Notes: generated by a model not told the origin, from the sequence alone. A stretch of DNA of 64,000 nucleotides from Microcoleus vaginatus WJT46-NPBG5 (GCA_019359355.1 JAHHHM010000013.1:62001-126000), one strand, 5' to 3'; positions 38,217 through 47,453 are shown, counted from the first letter of the stretch. Numbers and translations: made by a program.

Positions 38217-38305
38217 TTCTATTTGATGTCATCAGGCTTCAAGTTTTGACCGCTTCACCGGCTGCTTCTGTTGCCTAAATGGCTCATTGAGCCTTACATT
38301 TACGA

Positions 38306-38378
38306 TACCCCCAGGGGAATTCGAATCCCCGTCGCCTCCGTGAAAGGGAGGTGTCCTAGGCCTCTAGACGATGGGGGC
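38306..38378 (-). tRNA. trnE: tRNA-Glu (anticodon UUC)
   Basis: The minus strand gives a 73-base cloverleaf: acceptor GCCCCCA with TGGGGGT, D arm near TCGTCTAGAGG, anticodon loop CTTTCAC with UUC at 38344-38342, T arm GGGGATTCGAATTCCCC, and discriminator A at 38306. CCA is not encoded. It agrees closely with plastid and cyanobacterial tRNA-Glu. In cyanobacteria this tRNA also supplies glutamate for tetrapyrrole synthesis. Confidence 0.97.
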
Positions 38379-38464
38379 GTGTCGTTCGCGCCTTTGTCGT
38401 TCGCACCTTTATTACGATAACCAATCTGCCCCGATCTGTCAACACCTTTTTCAAAAAAAATTTT

Positions 38465-39529
38465 TCACTCATTTCCCGCCTGTTGGCAGTAGGCTTGCAG
38501 GATGCGAATGCAGTTGGCAATTGCCCCCAAATGGGCGATTTCAAAGCCGTGTGTGTTCTGGGTGGGGAATCCCAAACAAGCCGCGCGGGCCACATGGCCA
38601 AACTTCATGGCAATGGAGGCGTCGCTGCCAAACCCACTAATCGCGGCCCACTGCATCGGCACGCGGGCAACCTCTGCAGCCTGTTTTAATTCGGCGTTTA
38701 AACCTTCGTCGTAGATGCCATAGCCGTCTTGAGACAGCAACACCGGCACTTCACCCTCTTCTATCGGATATTCCGGCGCTAAGGGGCAAATTTCCAGGGC
38801 TATCAACGCCTCTAATTTTTGGCGCTGGCTAAAGTAAAGCGCCCCAATTGCCCCGACTTCCTCCTTTGCCGAAGCCACCAGGTAAATATCCACTGCCGGC
38901 TGCTTCACCATCTCTGCCAGGGCCAGCAAAATCGCCACAGACGCCTTATTATCGAGGGTGTAGCTGCCAATATAATCTTTGAGTCTGATGGGCTTTTTGC
39001 GGTGCTTGCCCACCACGACTCGCGTTCCCGGACGAATGCCGGCAGATTCTAGCTCATCCGATGTGCGTTTCGTTTCTACCCAAGCATTTTCCCAAGTTAA
39101 CGGCTCTTTTTCCTGCTGGGCTTTTTGGGGAGACTCGTGGGAAACGTGGCGGGAACCAAAACTGAGAATGCCGGCAATGGTTTCGTGATCGCCCAATAAA
39201 TCGACAACGCCTTCGCCATAAACCCAAGGGAAGGAACCCCCCAGCCGCCGAACTTCTACCTGTCCGTGAGATTTGACTGTTTTAACAATTGCACCAATTT
39301 CATCTTTATGGCCGGTGATCGCGATGGCGCGGTTGGGATCGCTGCCGGTAATTTTAGCGATTACATTGCCGGCGGCATCTTGCCAAACTTCCACTCCCGC
39401 TTCTGCAAATCGACTCAGCAAAAGCTGGTCAATTTCTGCCTCAACTCCGCTGGGAGAATGATGCAGCACCAATTCTTCAATTGTGTTAAACAGCCGGTTG
39501 TAATCTAGCAAATCCATAAAATCACTCAA
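38465..39529 (-). CDS. M42 family metallopeptidase (FrvX/aminopeptidase type)
   Basis: 354 residues. M42 peptidases are self-compartmentalised dodecamers that trim peptides using two metal ions. Ligand and catalytic motifs are visible in order: TGHKDEIG, YTLDNKASV, KEEVGAIGA (acid/base Glu and metal Glu), ALEICP, and TQNTHGFEIAH near the C-terminus. An SDASIAMKFG stretch precedes the last ligand. Length is standard. The ATG at 39529 is followed four codons later by another in-frame ATG, which is equally possible. It is convergent with the 37748 gene, with tRNA-Glu downstream on its own strand. Confidence 0.9.
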   Translation of the reverse strand: MSDFMDLLDYNRLFNTIEELVLHHSPSGVEAEIDQLLLSRFAEAGVEVWQDAAGNVIAKITGSDPNRAIAITGHKDEIGAIVKTVKSHGQVEVRRLGGSFPWVYGEGVVDLLGDHETIAGILSFGSRHVSHESPQKAQQEKEPLTWENAWVETKRTSDELESAGIRPGTRVVVGKHRKKPIRLKDYIGSYTLDNKASVAILLALAEMVKQPAVDIYLVASAKEEVGAIGALYFSQRQKLEALIALEICPLAPEYPIEEGEVPVLLSQDGYGIYDEGLNAELKQAAEVARVPMQWAAISGFGSDASIAMKFGHVARAACLGFPTQNTHGFEIAHLGAIANCIRILQAYCQQAGNE

Positions 39530-39555
39530 TCAACTCCTTAAAATTCTCCCAGATT

Positions 39556-40161
39556 TTATGAGTAGAGGTTGGGATGTAAACTTGCGCCGGTGCGGCCAGT
39601 CACCATCCAAATCAAGCAGCGAAAGCAGTCCCGCAAAATTCGCCAAATTGACTCTTGGTGTTTAGTGGTTGAAGGAACAGAAATCGGTGTGACAACAATC
39701 CCACGACTTCCCAAAACGAGGGTAGCAATAGCCCGCGACCGCGCCATGTGGTAATCTGAGGTAACCAAATATAAATGCCAGATTTTCCGATTAACTAAAT
39801 CTTGAACGCTGTCGGTGAAGTTTGTCACCGTATCCGTTGCCGAAGCATAATGAAATTGGTCTTCAGGAACTCCTACTTTTTGAAATATTTTTCTGAAAGG
39901 CTCATAGTTAGAGCGAAAATCTGAAATCCAAATCTCTAAATTTGGTTGGGTTTTCCAGACTCTAGCGGCAACTTGTATCCGTTCAAAGGCACCTCCCAAT
40001 GCCAAGATCGCTTGAGGTTGGGGAACGCGCGTGAGAGTTATCGCTAATCGCAGCGGAATAAAACTAACAAGTGCAATTAAAATGCCTAAGATTAGCAGTG
40101 CAGTAATTTTATGAAACCGATGAGTAAGGGAGATTTTGGGCTTGCCTTGGGGATATCTCAT
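39556..40161 (-). CDS. YdcF/DUF218-family membrane protein
   Basis: 201 residues with one N-terminal membrane segment (about 18-42) and then a DUF218 (YdcF/SanA/ElyC) domain. Motifs seen are AILALGGAFERI near 55, a TDTVTNFTDS segment and YLVTSDYHMARSRAIA. Some relatives act in cell-envelope synthesis, but the reaction is not established. It lies 26 bases upstream of the M42 gene on the same strand and may be co-transcribed with it. Confidence 0.85.
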   Translation of the reverse strand: MRYPQGKPKISLTHRFHKITALLILGILIALVSFIPLRLAITLTRVPQPQAILALGGAFERIQVAARVWKTQPNLEIWISDFRSNYEPFRKIFQKVGVPEDQFHYASATDTVTNFTDSVQDLVNRKIWHLYLVTSDYHMARSRAIATLVLGSRGIVVTPISVPSTTKHQESIWRILRDCFRCLIWMVTGRTGASLHPNLYS

Positions 40162-40322
40162 TGTTTTATAAGCTGTAAAGAAGCTAAATTCTCCTAAAGG
40201 GCATTCCCTTAAGTTTTTAATATTTTTTCAACCCTTATAACTTTTTACCCGATTTTTGGGACGGCAGGAACCTTAAAATAGGCTGAAATTGCTGCAAAAG
40301 TTAATTCTTTTTTTGAATTTTT

Positions 40323-40583
40323 ATGCCTGAACCTTCAATCACTGTCACCGTCAAACTGTTTGCTGCCTATCAAGAAGCTTATGGAGTGACAGACTTGGTG
40401 CTGGACTTTCCTCCTGGCACCCCTGTCAGCGCTGTCTTGGATCACCTCATCAACGAGCATCCACAACTCCAACAGTGGCGCAACATCACCCGCTTTGGCG
40501 TTAACCTGCAATTCGTCGAACCAGACACCATTCTGCAAAGTGGCGACGAAGTCGCACTTATTCCGCCCGTCAGCGGCGGGTAA
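40323..40583 (+). CDS. MoaD/ThiS-like ubiquitin-fold sulfur-carrier protein
   Basis: 86 residues of a beta-grasp fold ending in PPVSGG. The terminal Gly-Gly is the mark of MoaD, ThiS and CysO, whose C-terminus is adenylated and turned into a thiocarboxylate. The central LVLDFPPGTPVSAVLDHL fits the family. It is followed by threonine synthase, and a second gene of the same fold follows that. It could be the MoaD of molybdopterin synthase or a sulfur donor in another pathway; its neighbours do not include other moa genes. Confidence 0.85.
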   Translation: MPEPSITVTVKLFAAYQEAYGVTDLVLDFPPGTPVSAVLDHLINEHPQLQQWRNITRFGVNLQFVEPDTILQSGDEVALIPPVSGG

Positions 40584-40647
40584 ATCACAGGTGAGTCCTT
40601 AAAAAGACTTAATGCCCTCATCTTCCAATCCGGCTTCCCTGCTTCTT

Positions 40648-40689
40648 ATACCCGACAAAAATAGTCGGGTATGTTTGACGGGTATTTTT
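40648..40689 (+). promoter_or_regulatory. Attenuator-like leader structure upstream of thrC
   Basis: ATACCCGAC (40648-40656) pairs perfectly with GTCGGGTAT (40664-40672). A second copy of the 3' arm, CGGGTAT (40679-40685), is followed by TTTT and could pair with the same ATACCCG. The two alternative pairings, one ending in a U-run, resemble an attenuator 80-120 bases before the thrC start. Confidence 0.45.
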
Positions 40690-40768
40690 CCCTGTGCTAG
40701 TATCGAGCGGTTAATCAAAAAAAGACTAACCAGCCCACAGCCGAGCGAGACACAGAGAGGTTTGACCG

Positions 40769-42073
40769 ATGACCCTAGCGACTGAACAGCACACCCAATC
40801 AACTTCTGCCACTTTCAAGAACCTGCAATGTAAAGAATGTGGCGCAGAATATGAAGCCAAAGCGACACACGTCTGTGAAGTGTGTTTTGGCCCGTTGGAA
40901 GTGAGCTATGACTACGACGCGCTGCGCCGGCAGGTCACTCGCGAAAGTATCGCTGCTGGGCCGAATTCGATTTGGCGCTATCGTCCCTTTCTGCCGGTGA
41001 TGACGGATAACCCCATTGATGTGGGCACCGGCATGACTCCTCTGGTCAAAGCAAATCGTTTGGCTCGCCGGCTGGGCATCAAAAATCTTTATATTAAAAA
41101 CGATGCGGTGAATATGCCCACCCTCAGCTTCAAGGATCGGGTGGTTTCAGTCGCCCTCACCCGCGCCAAAGAGTTGGGCTTCTCTACTGTGTCTTGCGCT
41201 AGCACCGGCAACTTAGCAAACTCTACTGCTGCAATTGCCGCCCATGCCGGTTTAGATTGCTGTGTATTTATTCCCGCCGATCTCGAAGCCGGTAAAGTCT
41301 TAGGAACTTTGATTTACAGCCCAACCGTGATGGCGGTTCAGGGCAACTACGATCAAGTCAATCGGCTCTGCTGTGAAGTTGCGAATACACATGGCTGGGG
41401 ATTTGTCAATATCAATTTGCGTCCCTATTATTCCGAAGGCTCAAAAACCCTCGGCTTTGAAGTTGCTGAACAGCTAGGGTGGAAACTGCCTGACCACATT
41501 GTTGCCCCTCTGGCCTCTGGCTCACTGTTCACTAAAATCTATAAAGGCTTCCAAGAATTCATCAAAGTTGGACTGGTGGAAGACAAGACAGTCCGCTTCA
41601 GTGGGGCGCAGGCAGACGGGTGCTCGCCAATCGCCCAAGCTTTCCGGGAAGGACGCGACTTTGTGAAGCCGGTCAAACCCAACACCATTGCTAAATCGAT
41701 TGCAATTGGCAACCCGGCTGATGGAATTTACGCAATCGAAGTCGCCAAGAAAACCGGCGGCAATATTGAATCCGTCAGCGATCCTGAAATTATTGAAGGC
41801 ATCAAACTGCTGGCTGAAACTGAAGGCATCTTCACCGAAACTGCCGGCGGCACCACGATTGCCGTACTGAAGAAATTGGTAGAAGCCGGTAAGATCGATC
41901 CCGATGAAACCACCGTAGTTTATATCACCGGCAACGGACTGAAAACTCAGGAAGCCATGCAGGGTTACATCGGCGAACCCTTCACCATTGAGCCAAAACT
42001 TGACAGCTTCGAGCGTGCTCTAGAGCGCTCTCACACCCTGGATCGCCTGGAATGGCAACAAGTGTTGGTTTAA
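40769..42073 (+). CDS. thrC: Threonine synthase
   Basis: 434 residues. It converts O-phosphohomoserine to threonine using pyridoxal phosphate. The cofactor lysine is K122 in TLSFKDRVVS. The phosphate loop appears later as an ITGNG-like segment. An N-terminal zinc ribbon (C21, C24, C36, C39) is typical of plant-type and cyanobacterial threonine synthases. The ATG follows AGAGAGG. It is flanked on both sides by ubiquitin-fold sulfur-carrier genes, which could indicate that some threonine-synthase-like enzymes here use a thiocarboxylate; the sequence itself looks like a normal ThrC. Confidence 0.93.
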   Translation: MTLATEQHTQSTSATFKNLQCKECGAEYEAKATHVCEVCFGPLEVSYDYDALRRQVTRESIAAGPNSIWRYRPFLPVMTDNPIDVGTGMTPLVKANRLARRLGIKNLYIKNDAVNMPTLSFKDRVVSVALTRAKELGFSTVSCASTGNLANSTAAIAAHAGLDCCVFIPADLEAGKVLGTLIYSPTVMAVQGNYDQVNRLCCEVANTHGWGFVNINLRPYYSEGSKTLGFEVAEQLGWKLPDHIVAPLASGSLFTKIYKGFQEFIKVGLVEDKTVRFSGAQADGCSPIAQAFREGRDFVKPVKPNTIAKSIAIGNPADGIYAIEVAKKTGGNIESVSDPEIIEGIKLLAETEGIFTETAGGTTIAVLKKLVEAGKIDPDETTVVYITGNGLKTQEAMQGYIGEPFTIEPKLDSFERALERSHTLDRLEWQQVLV

Positions 42074-42094
42074 TTTTGAATATTGGAATTTAGG

Positions 42095-42129
42095 TTTTAG
42101 ACCTTAGATGTGATGTCTAAGGTCTAAAA
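42095..42129 (+). terminator. Long perfect hairpin after thrC
   Basis: TTTTAGACCTTAGA (42095-42108) pairs over 14 bases with TCTAAGGTCTAAAA (42116-42129) around a 7-base loop, 22 bases past the thrC stop and 46 before the next start. It has no U-run beyond ATTT, so it may reduce rather than stop read-through. Confidence 0.6.
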
Positions 42130-42175
42130 TTTAAGATCGGCAGATCACAGACAATCAGAGAGCAGACCACAAACT

Positions 42176-42451
42176 ATGTCCGTCAAAGTTTTAATTCCCA
42201 CCCCGCTGCAAAAATTCACCAACGATCAATCCACCTTGGACTGCACCGGCACTACGGTTGCTGAACTGCTTGAATCTTTAGAGCAAAACTGTCCTGGGAT
42301 CAAAGCGCGTCTGTGTGACGATAACGGGGAACCGCGTCGGTTTTTGAATTTTTACGTTAATAGTGAAGACATCCGCTTCTTGGATGGCACGAGTACGCCG
42401 CTGCAAGATGGGGATGAAGTGAGCATTGTGCCAGCTGTCGCCGGCGGCTAA
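42176..42451 (+). CDS. Second MoaD/ThiS/CysO-like sulfur-carrier protein
   Basis: 91 residues of the ubiquitin fold, ending PAVAGG. The segment [12 protein letters not shown] and the late [14 protein letters not shown] are typical of CysO-type and small archaeal modifier-type proteins. It is only 47 bases upstream of the DUF2996 gene and about 100 downstream of thrC. It is clearly different in sequence from the 40323 protein, so this is not a recent duplication. CysO of Mycobacterium donates sulfur for cysteine; this one may act similarly, by inference from its neighbour alone. Confidence 0.85.
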   Translation: MSVKVLIPTPLQKFTNDQSTLDCTGTTVAELLESLEQNCPGIKARLCDDNGEPRRFLNFYVNSEDIRFLDGTSTPLQDGDEVSIVPAVAGG

Positions 42452-42498
42452 TCCCTTGTTAGGATCGGCAAGATAGGATAAAAAACTCACTCAGAACA

Positions 42499-43212
42499 AT
42501 GGCAGAAGAAACGAATTACAAAGAAGCCGGTGAGCAGCCGCCTAGCACCGTAGAACAGCAAGCTCCCAGCGTTTCTGAAGAACACGCTCCCAGCACTTCT
42601 GAAGAGCAGGCAACGGATCTTCCGAGTGCAAATATGCCGGATGCCAAAGCCGTGCAAACAGAGCAAAAACCGGCCAAGGGTGAAACAGAAGTAACTCAGC
42701 CGACTCCGAAAGGGGAAACCCTAGAAAAACCCCCCAAAGCCAAGGCAGCAGACAAACCGGCAGCCGGAAAAAAAGCCGCTGAAAAAGCGGATGGAGATGA
42801 AGCTCCAGCCAAGGCAGCTAAGAAGGAAAAGGCACCGGCAGTTGAAGATAAGCCGTTTGCTGATTTCATGCATCAAGACTGTTTGCCGGCGATGAAAAAC
42901 GCCCTGAATAAACAGGGGATATCAGATGTTGAGCTGAGTTTAGAAAAGCAAAAATTGCCGGTTTCTGGCTTGGGATCAACGGAAGAGTGCTGGCAATTGA
43001 TTGGCCGGTGGAAGGGTGGCAAGCGTCAGTTTAACGTTTATTTCCCCAAAGCCGATATTCAAGGCCCAAGAGCGTTTTCCTGTGCTGACAGTGGCACAAA
43101 GGCAAGCACAATCGAGCCATTCTTAATTGATGAGCGCAAGATCACGCTGGATCTATTGGTGTTTGGAGTCGTCCAGCGCCTCAACGCTCAAAAGTGGCTA
43201 TTGCTGAATTAA
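42499..43212 (+). CDS. DUF2996-family protein with disordered N-terminus
   Basis: 237 residues. The first 115 are low-complexity, rich in Glu, Lys, Ala, Pro and Ser, and are probably disordered. The conserved domain (about 118-235) begins DKPFADFMHQDCLPAM and includes ECWQLIGRWKGGKRQF and the ending DERKITLDLLVFGVVQRL. I recall that plant members of DUF2996 include a photosystem II assembly factor (LPA3), which would suggest a thylakoid role, but I cannot verify that from sequence. No membrane segment is present. Confidence 0.8.
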   Translation: MAEETNYKEAGEQPPSTVEQQAPSVSEEHAPSTSEEQATDLPSANMPDAKAVQTEQKPAKGETEVTQPTPKGETLEKPPKAKAADKPAAGKKAAEKADGDEAPAKAAKKEKAPAVEDKPFADFMHQDCLPAMKNALNKQGISDVELSLEKQKLPVSGLGSTEECWQLIGRWKGGKRQFNVYFPKADIQGPRAFSCADSGTKASTIEPFLIDERKITLDLLVFGVVQRLNAQKWLLLN

Positions 43213-43379
43213 GGGGATTGGGCATTGGGGATTGGGCATGGGGCATTGGGCATGAAGAGAGTGGGAGATTATTCCCGATTATTTATTAATCATTCTCTAT
43301 TCCCGTATCTTTAGGTTGGCGAAGCCTTGCCCGTACCTTTAGGTTGCCATGCCCAATGCCCAATGCCCCATGCCCCATC
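43213..43379. repeat. Heptamer repeat cluster forming a long inverted repeat between convergent genes
   Basis: The left arm (43213-43254) is built of GGGCATTGGGGATTGGG-like words and the right arm (43347-43378) is its complement (CCCAATGCCCCATG-like). Between them, CCCGTATCTTTAGGTTG (43302-43318) and CCCGTACCTTTAGGTTG (43330-43346) form a direct repeat. The same heptamers occur at 4792-4825. The arms could fold into a bidirectional terminator for the DUF2996 and kinase genes. Confidence 0.8.
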
Positions 43380-44825
43380 CTATAATTCATCAAAACAATA
43401 AGTCACAACCCCTTTATCATTCGCAACGCTCACGTAGCCGGCATTTGCCATTTCTTTTAAAACGGCTTCCACCTCAGCAAAGTCAATGCCGGTGTCCATC
43501 ACAGCTTGAGTAACAGAAAGTTTACCGCCCCTTGCTTGGGCAGCTTGCAGCAGCTTAACAAGTGTCTGGCTGCGTTTGCTGGAGAACATCATCCGCTCAA
43601 TGGCGGCGGGTTGAGTCAGCGGGACACCGGCAGCAGAGACACCTAATTTTGCTCTTAGTTTTGCCTCTTGCTGGTCTACCATTCCCGGAATTAAGAATAA
43701 ATCCAAGACTAGGCCCAGGCCAAATAGGTTGCCGGTGCCAAACCACAACAAACCCGTGACAATCTTGCCATTGTAGAATCGGTGGAGTCCTCCCAACCCA
43801 CAAAGCCCGGCTGCCCAAAGTGCATAGCTGATGCCGAGCCGTCTTTGAGTCGGGTCATCTTTGAGGGTTTGCAGCTTTTGTGTCCCCCAATTTTCGATAG
43901 ATGGGATGGAGGGAACTGCCGGCATTGATTTTGCATTCAAATCTTTCAACACCTCTGCTGCGGACTGATAGCGCCGGCTAATGGCATTTTCTAGCAGTTT
44001 GTCCAGCACTTGCCCTAATTGAGGGCTGACAGGATTATCGACTAAGTAATGCCGCCACACCCAACTCCCCTCTCGGCTGTCAAATAAGTCGAAGGAAGGA
44101 ATTTGAGTTAACAGATGAATACAGGTGACACCCAAACTGTATAAGTCACTGGCAAAAACCGCCCGTCCTAGGGCTTGTTCTGGGGCTGCGTAGCCGGCTG
44201 ACCCAATAACTGTGCCGGCGCGCCCTAGGGAAGTGCTGGTGGCGGATTTGGCCGCCCCAAAATCAACGAGTACCAGATCCCCCTTTCCCCCTTTCTGCTG
44301 GGAGGTTTGCCGGCGAATAATATTCTCAGGTTTGATATCGCGGTGAATCACCCGGTGCTCGTGGACAAATTGCAACACCGGCAGCAGATCGTTCAGCAGC
44401 CGGCGAATCTGCGTTTCATTAAACGCACCTTCCTCGTTTAATTCTTGGGCTAAGTTCGGCCCGTCAATATATTCCTGCACTAAATACTGCCGGCCCTCTT
44501 GCTGAAAATCGGCCAGCAGTTCTGGAATTTGCGGGTGTTTGCCCAATTGCTCTAGCTGTACTGCTTCTTGACGAAATAGTTCAGCAGCTTTCTCGGCATT
44601 GCGAGTGCTTTGATCTTGGGGGCGAAACTGCTTAATCACACAGCGGGGTTTGGAAGGCTTGTACTCATCCACCCCTAAGAAAGTTCTGCCAAAGCCGCCG
44701 GTGTCAATCGGTTTAATTGCCCGGTAGCGATCTCCCAAAAGTAACTTTGACCCACAACTTTGGCAAAACGTCGCCAGAGCAGGATTCTGCGGCTGCTGGC
44801 AGTTGGGATTGAGGCAATAGCTCAT
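43380..44825 (-). CDS. Ser/Thr protein kinase with zinc ribbon and TM2 domain
   Basis: From the ATG at 44825 it has 481 residues. A zinc ribbon is formed by C4, C9, C21 and C24. The kinase domain has a glycine loop (TGGFGRTF), Lys65, HRDIKPEN (161-168) with Asp163, and DFG (188-190), so it looks active. A TM2 domain (about 320-385) has two membrane segments with the short GLHRFYNGK turn between them, and a winged-helix-like end follows. It likely phosphorylates proteins near the membrane. A longer frame to 44861 adds 12 unlike residues, so the MSYCLNPNC start is preferred. It is convergent with the DUF2996 gene and divergent from acsF. Confidence 0.9.
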   Translation of the reverse strand: MSYCLNPNCQQPQNPALATFCQSCGSKLLLGDRYRAIKPIDTGGFGRTFLGVDEYKPSKPRCVIKQFRPQDQSTRNAEKAAELFRQEAVQLEQLGKHPQIPELLADFQQEGRQYLVQEYIDGPNLAQELNEEGAFNETQIRRLLNDLLPVLQFVHEHRVIHRDIKPENIIRRQTSQQKGGKGDLVLVDFGAAKSATSTSLGRAGTVIGSAGYAAPEQALGRAVFASDLYSLGVTCIHLLTQIPSFDLFDSREGSWVWRHYLVDNPVSPQLGQVLDKLLENAISRRYQSAAEVLKDLNAKSMPAVPSIPSIENWGTQKLQTLKDDPTQRRLGISYALWAAGLCGLGGLHRFYNGKIVTGLLWFGTGNLFGLGLVLDLFLIPGMVDQQEAKLRAKLGVSAAGVPLTQPAAIERMMFSSKRSQTLVKLLQAAQARGGKLSVTQAVMDTGIDFAEVEAVLKEMANAGYVSVANDKGVVTYCFDEL

Positions 44826-45246
44826 ACAAGCAAGGCGCGACTCGGATTCTCTCTCTTTCATAGTTGCACACGAAAGCCTTGACCGTCGCTCTTGCTGAAC
44901 CCTCTGAAGAGGACAAATTGCTCAGTTGTCGCGTTTTGAGGTGTGTATCTGAGAAATCGCACGTCCAGAGTGAAAAAAATTAATTTCTAGCTTTTTTTAG
45001 CCTTCTTGCGGATGAAGGTTTTAATGTAACCTTTCATCTTAACACTCATTTTTCGACCGGCCTAGAGCGTAATTTACAAAAGTTGATACGTCGTTGTAAC
45101 TCTTAACCTGATTGCATTTTTGACCCCGCCATGCGGCTGCTAGACTGGAGTGCGTAGCAAATGCAACGATTATCGTAGAATTATTGGACGCCGCCGAATA
45201 GACCACTCCTAAGGCAAAAATCCTTAACAAGAGCGTAAACAGACTT
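44826..45246. other. Divergent promoter region of the TM2 kinase and acsF
   Basis: 421 bases. GATGAAGGTT (45011-45020) pairs with AACCTTTCATC (45028-45038) with one bulge. A T-rich run follows a hairpin-free region at 44990. The acsF leader may extend from about 45050. No gene is seen. Confidence 0.5.
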
Positions 45247-46323
45247 ATGGTAGACTCCCTCAAAAAACCAGCCTTTGAAGAACTCCGGCCTGGGGTGAAA
45301 GTGCCCTCCAAGGAAACAATCCTGACGCCCCGGTTCTACACCACAGACTTTGAAGAGATGGCCAAGATGGACATCTCACCCAATGAAGATGAACTTCTTG
45401 CGATCCTCGAAGAATTTCGCACCGATTACAATCGCCATCATTTTGTGCGGGATGCGGAGTTTGAACAGTCTTGGGATCACATTGATGGTGAGACTCGCCA
45501 ATTATTTATCGAATTCTTAGAGCGTTCTTGCACGGCTGAGTTTTCTGGGTTCCTGCTCTATAAAGAATTGGGACGCCGTTTAAAGGACAAAAACCCACTT
45601 TTGGCAGAGTGCTTTAATTTAATGTCGCGAGATGAAGCGCGTCACGCCGGCTTCCTCAACAAAGCGATGTCAGACTTTAACTTGTCGCTGGATTTAGGTT
45701 TCCTCACCAAAAATCACGCCTACACCTTCTTCAAACCAAAGTTCATCTTCTACGCCACCTATCTGTCTGAGAAAATCGGTTACTGGCGCTACATCACCAT
45801 TTTCCGTCATTTAGAAGCACATCCAGAACACCGGATTTATCCGATTTTCCGCTTCTTTGAAAACTGGTGCCAAGATGAAAACCGGCACGGAGATTTCTTT
45901 GATGCCATCATGCGCTCTCAACCCCACATTTTGAATGATTGGAAAGCCAAGCTATGGTGCCGGTTCTTCCTGTTGTCAGTGTTTGCAACAATGTATCTCA
46001 ACGACATCCAGCGGGGTGACTTCTACGCCGCACTGGGTTTAGACGCTCGTGAGTATGATATCCATGTCATCCAAAAGACCAACGAAACCTCAGCACGCGT
46101 ATTTCCAGTGATTTTGGATGTAGATAATCCAGAATTTTACCAGCGTCTTGATATTTGCATACAGAATAATGCTAAACTGTCAGAAATTGCTAAATCGGAC
46201 GCGCCTAAGATTGTGAAGTTTTGCCAAAAACTGCCTCACTACCTCTCCAATGCTTGGCAGTTGGTACGGCTTTACTTTATGAAGCCGATTGAGACTGCTC
46301 CCATGATGGAGGTAGTTCGTTAG
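45247..46323 (+). CDS. acsF: Mg-protoporphyrin IX monomethyl ester (oxidative) cyclase
   Basis: 358 residues. AcsF is the diiron enzyme that closes the fifth ring of chlorophyll using oxygen. Iron ligands are visible in [11 protein letters not shown] (Glu), [10 protein letters not shown] (E-x-x-H) and [11 protein letters not shown] (E-x-x-H). The N-terminal [14 protein letters not shown] is typical. Length is standard. A strong terminator follows the gene. Cyanobacteria often have a second, low-oxygen copy; only one is seen here. It is divergent from the TM2 kinase. Confidence 0.97.
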   Translation: MVDSLKKPAFEELRPGVKVPSKETILTPRFYTTDFEEMAKMDISPNEDELLAILEEFRTDYNRHHFVRDAEFEQSWDHIDGETRQLFIEFLERSCTAEFSGFLLYKELGRRLKDKNPLLAECFNLMSRDEARHAGFLNKAMSDFNLSLDLGFLTKNHAYTFFKPKFIFYATYLSEKIGYWRYITIFRHLEAHPEHRIYPIFRFFENWCQDENRHGDFFDAIMRSQPHILNDWKAKLWCRFFLLSVFATMYLNDIQRGDFYAALGLDAREYDIHVIQKTNETSARVFPVILDVDNPEFYQRLDICIQNNAKLSEIAKSDAPKIVKFCQKLPHYLSNAWQLVRLYFMKPIETAPMMEVVR

Positions 46324-46357
46324 GTTTCCGGTTTCGCTCCTCTGTTAGTTTGGATAG

Positions 46358-46389
46358 CGGTTCTGCATCAAGTAGAGCCGTTTTTTTTT
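46358..46389 (+). terminator. Intrinsic terminator of acsF
   Basis: CGGTTCT (46358-46364) pairs with AGAGCCG (46374-46380, one G-U pair), followed by nine T residues (46381-46389). This is a textbook terminator 35 bases after the acsF stop. Confidence 0.9.
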
Positions 46390-46590
46390 GGTGAACGTTA
46401 GGACAATTAAATCAATTATTATTATCTGTAAATGTCCTTGTTTTTTAACCCAATGGTGCAAAATTGAGCGCCAAGCCGGCTAAACAAGTTTGAAGTTTTT
46501 TACATCTGAAAATCAAAGTTTTAGGGCTATCTGAGTAACAACTAATTTGACACGGAAATATAAAATTGTGGGGTTGGGAGCCGGCTAATT

Positions 46591-47349
46591 GTGAGATTTA
46601 AATGGGATGGATTACAAGGGCTAAAGCCAAGAGATTTAGCCTGCTTGCTAGCGGTAGTTAGCGTGTTCCTCACACCGGCATTCAGTTGCTTTGCCATGCC
46701 TTTAGAAAGCTTAAATCCCACTGAGCTATCACAAACCCCAACATCTCAACCTAACGAGGTGGATTTAGATCCCCAACTGATTGAAAACAGTCCTGTTTTG
46801 CAGCGTTGGTTGCGTGAAGTGCCAGATGTTTTAGAAGATATTCAGAACGATCCCAGCTTCAAGACACGAGTGCGGCTGGGTTATTCCCATTTTCCCTCTG
46901 ATCAGGGTGCCGGTGGGTGGAATGCCGGCGTGGAAGATGTGTTTATTGGGCGCACCGGCTTCACCGTTAGCGGAGATTATCAGGCGTCTTTCAACGGTGA
47001 GCGCACCGCAGGAGGAGTTAACGTACGTTATTATGCCCTTCCTTTAGGCAGCTATGTCAATATTGCGCCGGTTGTCGGCTACCGGCACTTGGAAACAAAT
47101 GCTTACTCCACCAGTGGCATCGAACTCGGTGCAAAGCTAATGTTAGCGTTGTCGCGGGGGGGTGCGGCAGATATCTCATTAACGCAAACTTGGGTTAAAC
47201 CCGGAACGGGTGAAGATGTCGGTTTAACAACTTTTTCTGTGGGATATGCCGTCACTCAAAATTTACGCATCTCCACCGACATTCAAAAGCAGAATGCTAG
47301 GGAAGATAAAGATAGCCGCGTCGGTGTGGTTTTAGAGTGGATGCCCTAA
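46591..47349 (+). CDS. Exported protein, probable outer-membrane beta-barrel
   Basis: 252 residues with a GTG start at 46591. A hydrophobic segment (about 17-35) ending near SCFA looks like a signal peptide. The mature part has a short helical region (LDPQLIENSPVLQRWLREVPDVLEDI) followed by alternating strands with aromatic and glycine residues (TRVRLGYSHF, GFTVSGDYQASF, VGVVLEWMP at the end), consistent with a small beta-barrel. I recognise no named family. It is a single-gene unit. Position and length suggest a conserved cyanobacterial outer-membrane protein. Confidence 0.75.
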   Translation: MRFKWDGLQGLKPRDLACLLAVVSVFLTPAFSCFAMPLESLNPTELSQTPTSQPNEVDLDPQLIENSPVLQRWLREVPDVLEDIQNDPSFKTRVRLGYSHFPSDQGAGGWNAGVEDVFIGRTGFTVSGDYQASFNGERTAGGVNVRYYALPLGSYVNIAPVVGYRHLETNAYSTSGIELGAKLMLALSRGGAADISLTQTWVKPGTGEDVGLTTFSVGYAVTQNLRISTDIQKQNAREDKDSRVGVVLEWMP

Positions 47350-47453
47350 AAATCAACCTCTGAAAAAACCTTCTTCGGGTTACTTAACTCAGCGGAAAAA
47401 CGAATCTCTGATATTTTCGCTCAGCGAATCCATTTCAAATCATAATTTTAAAC

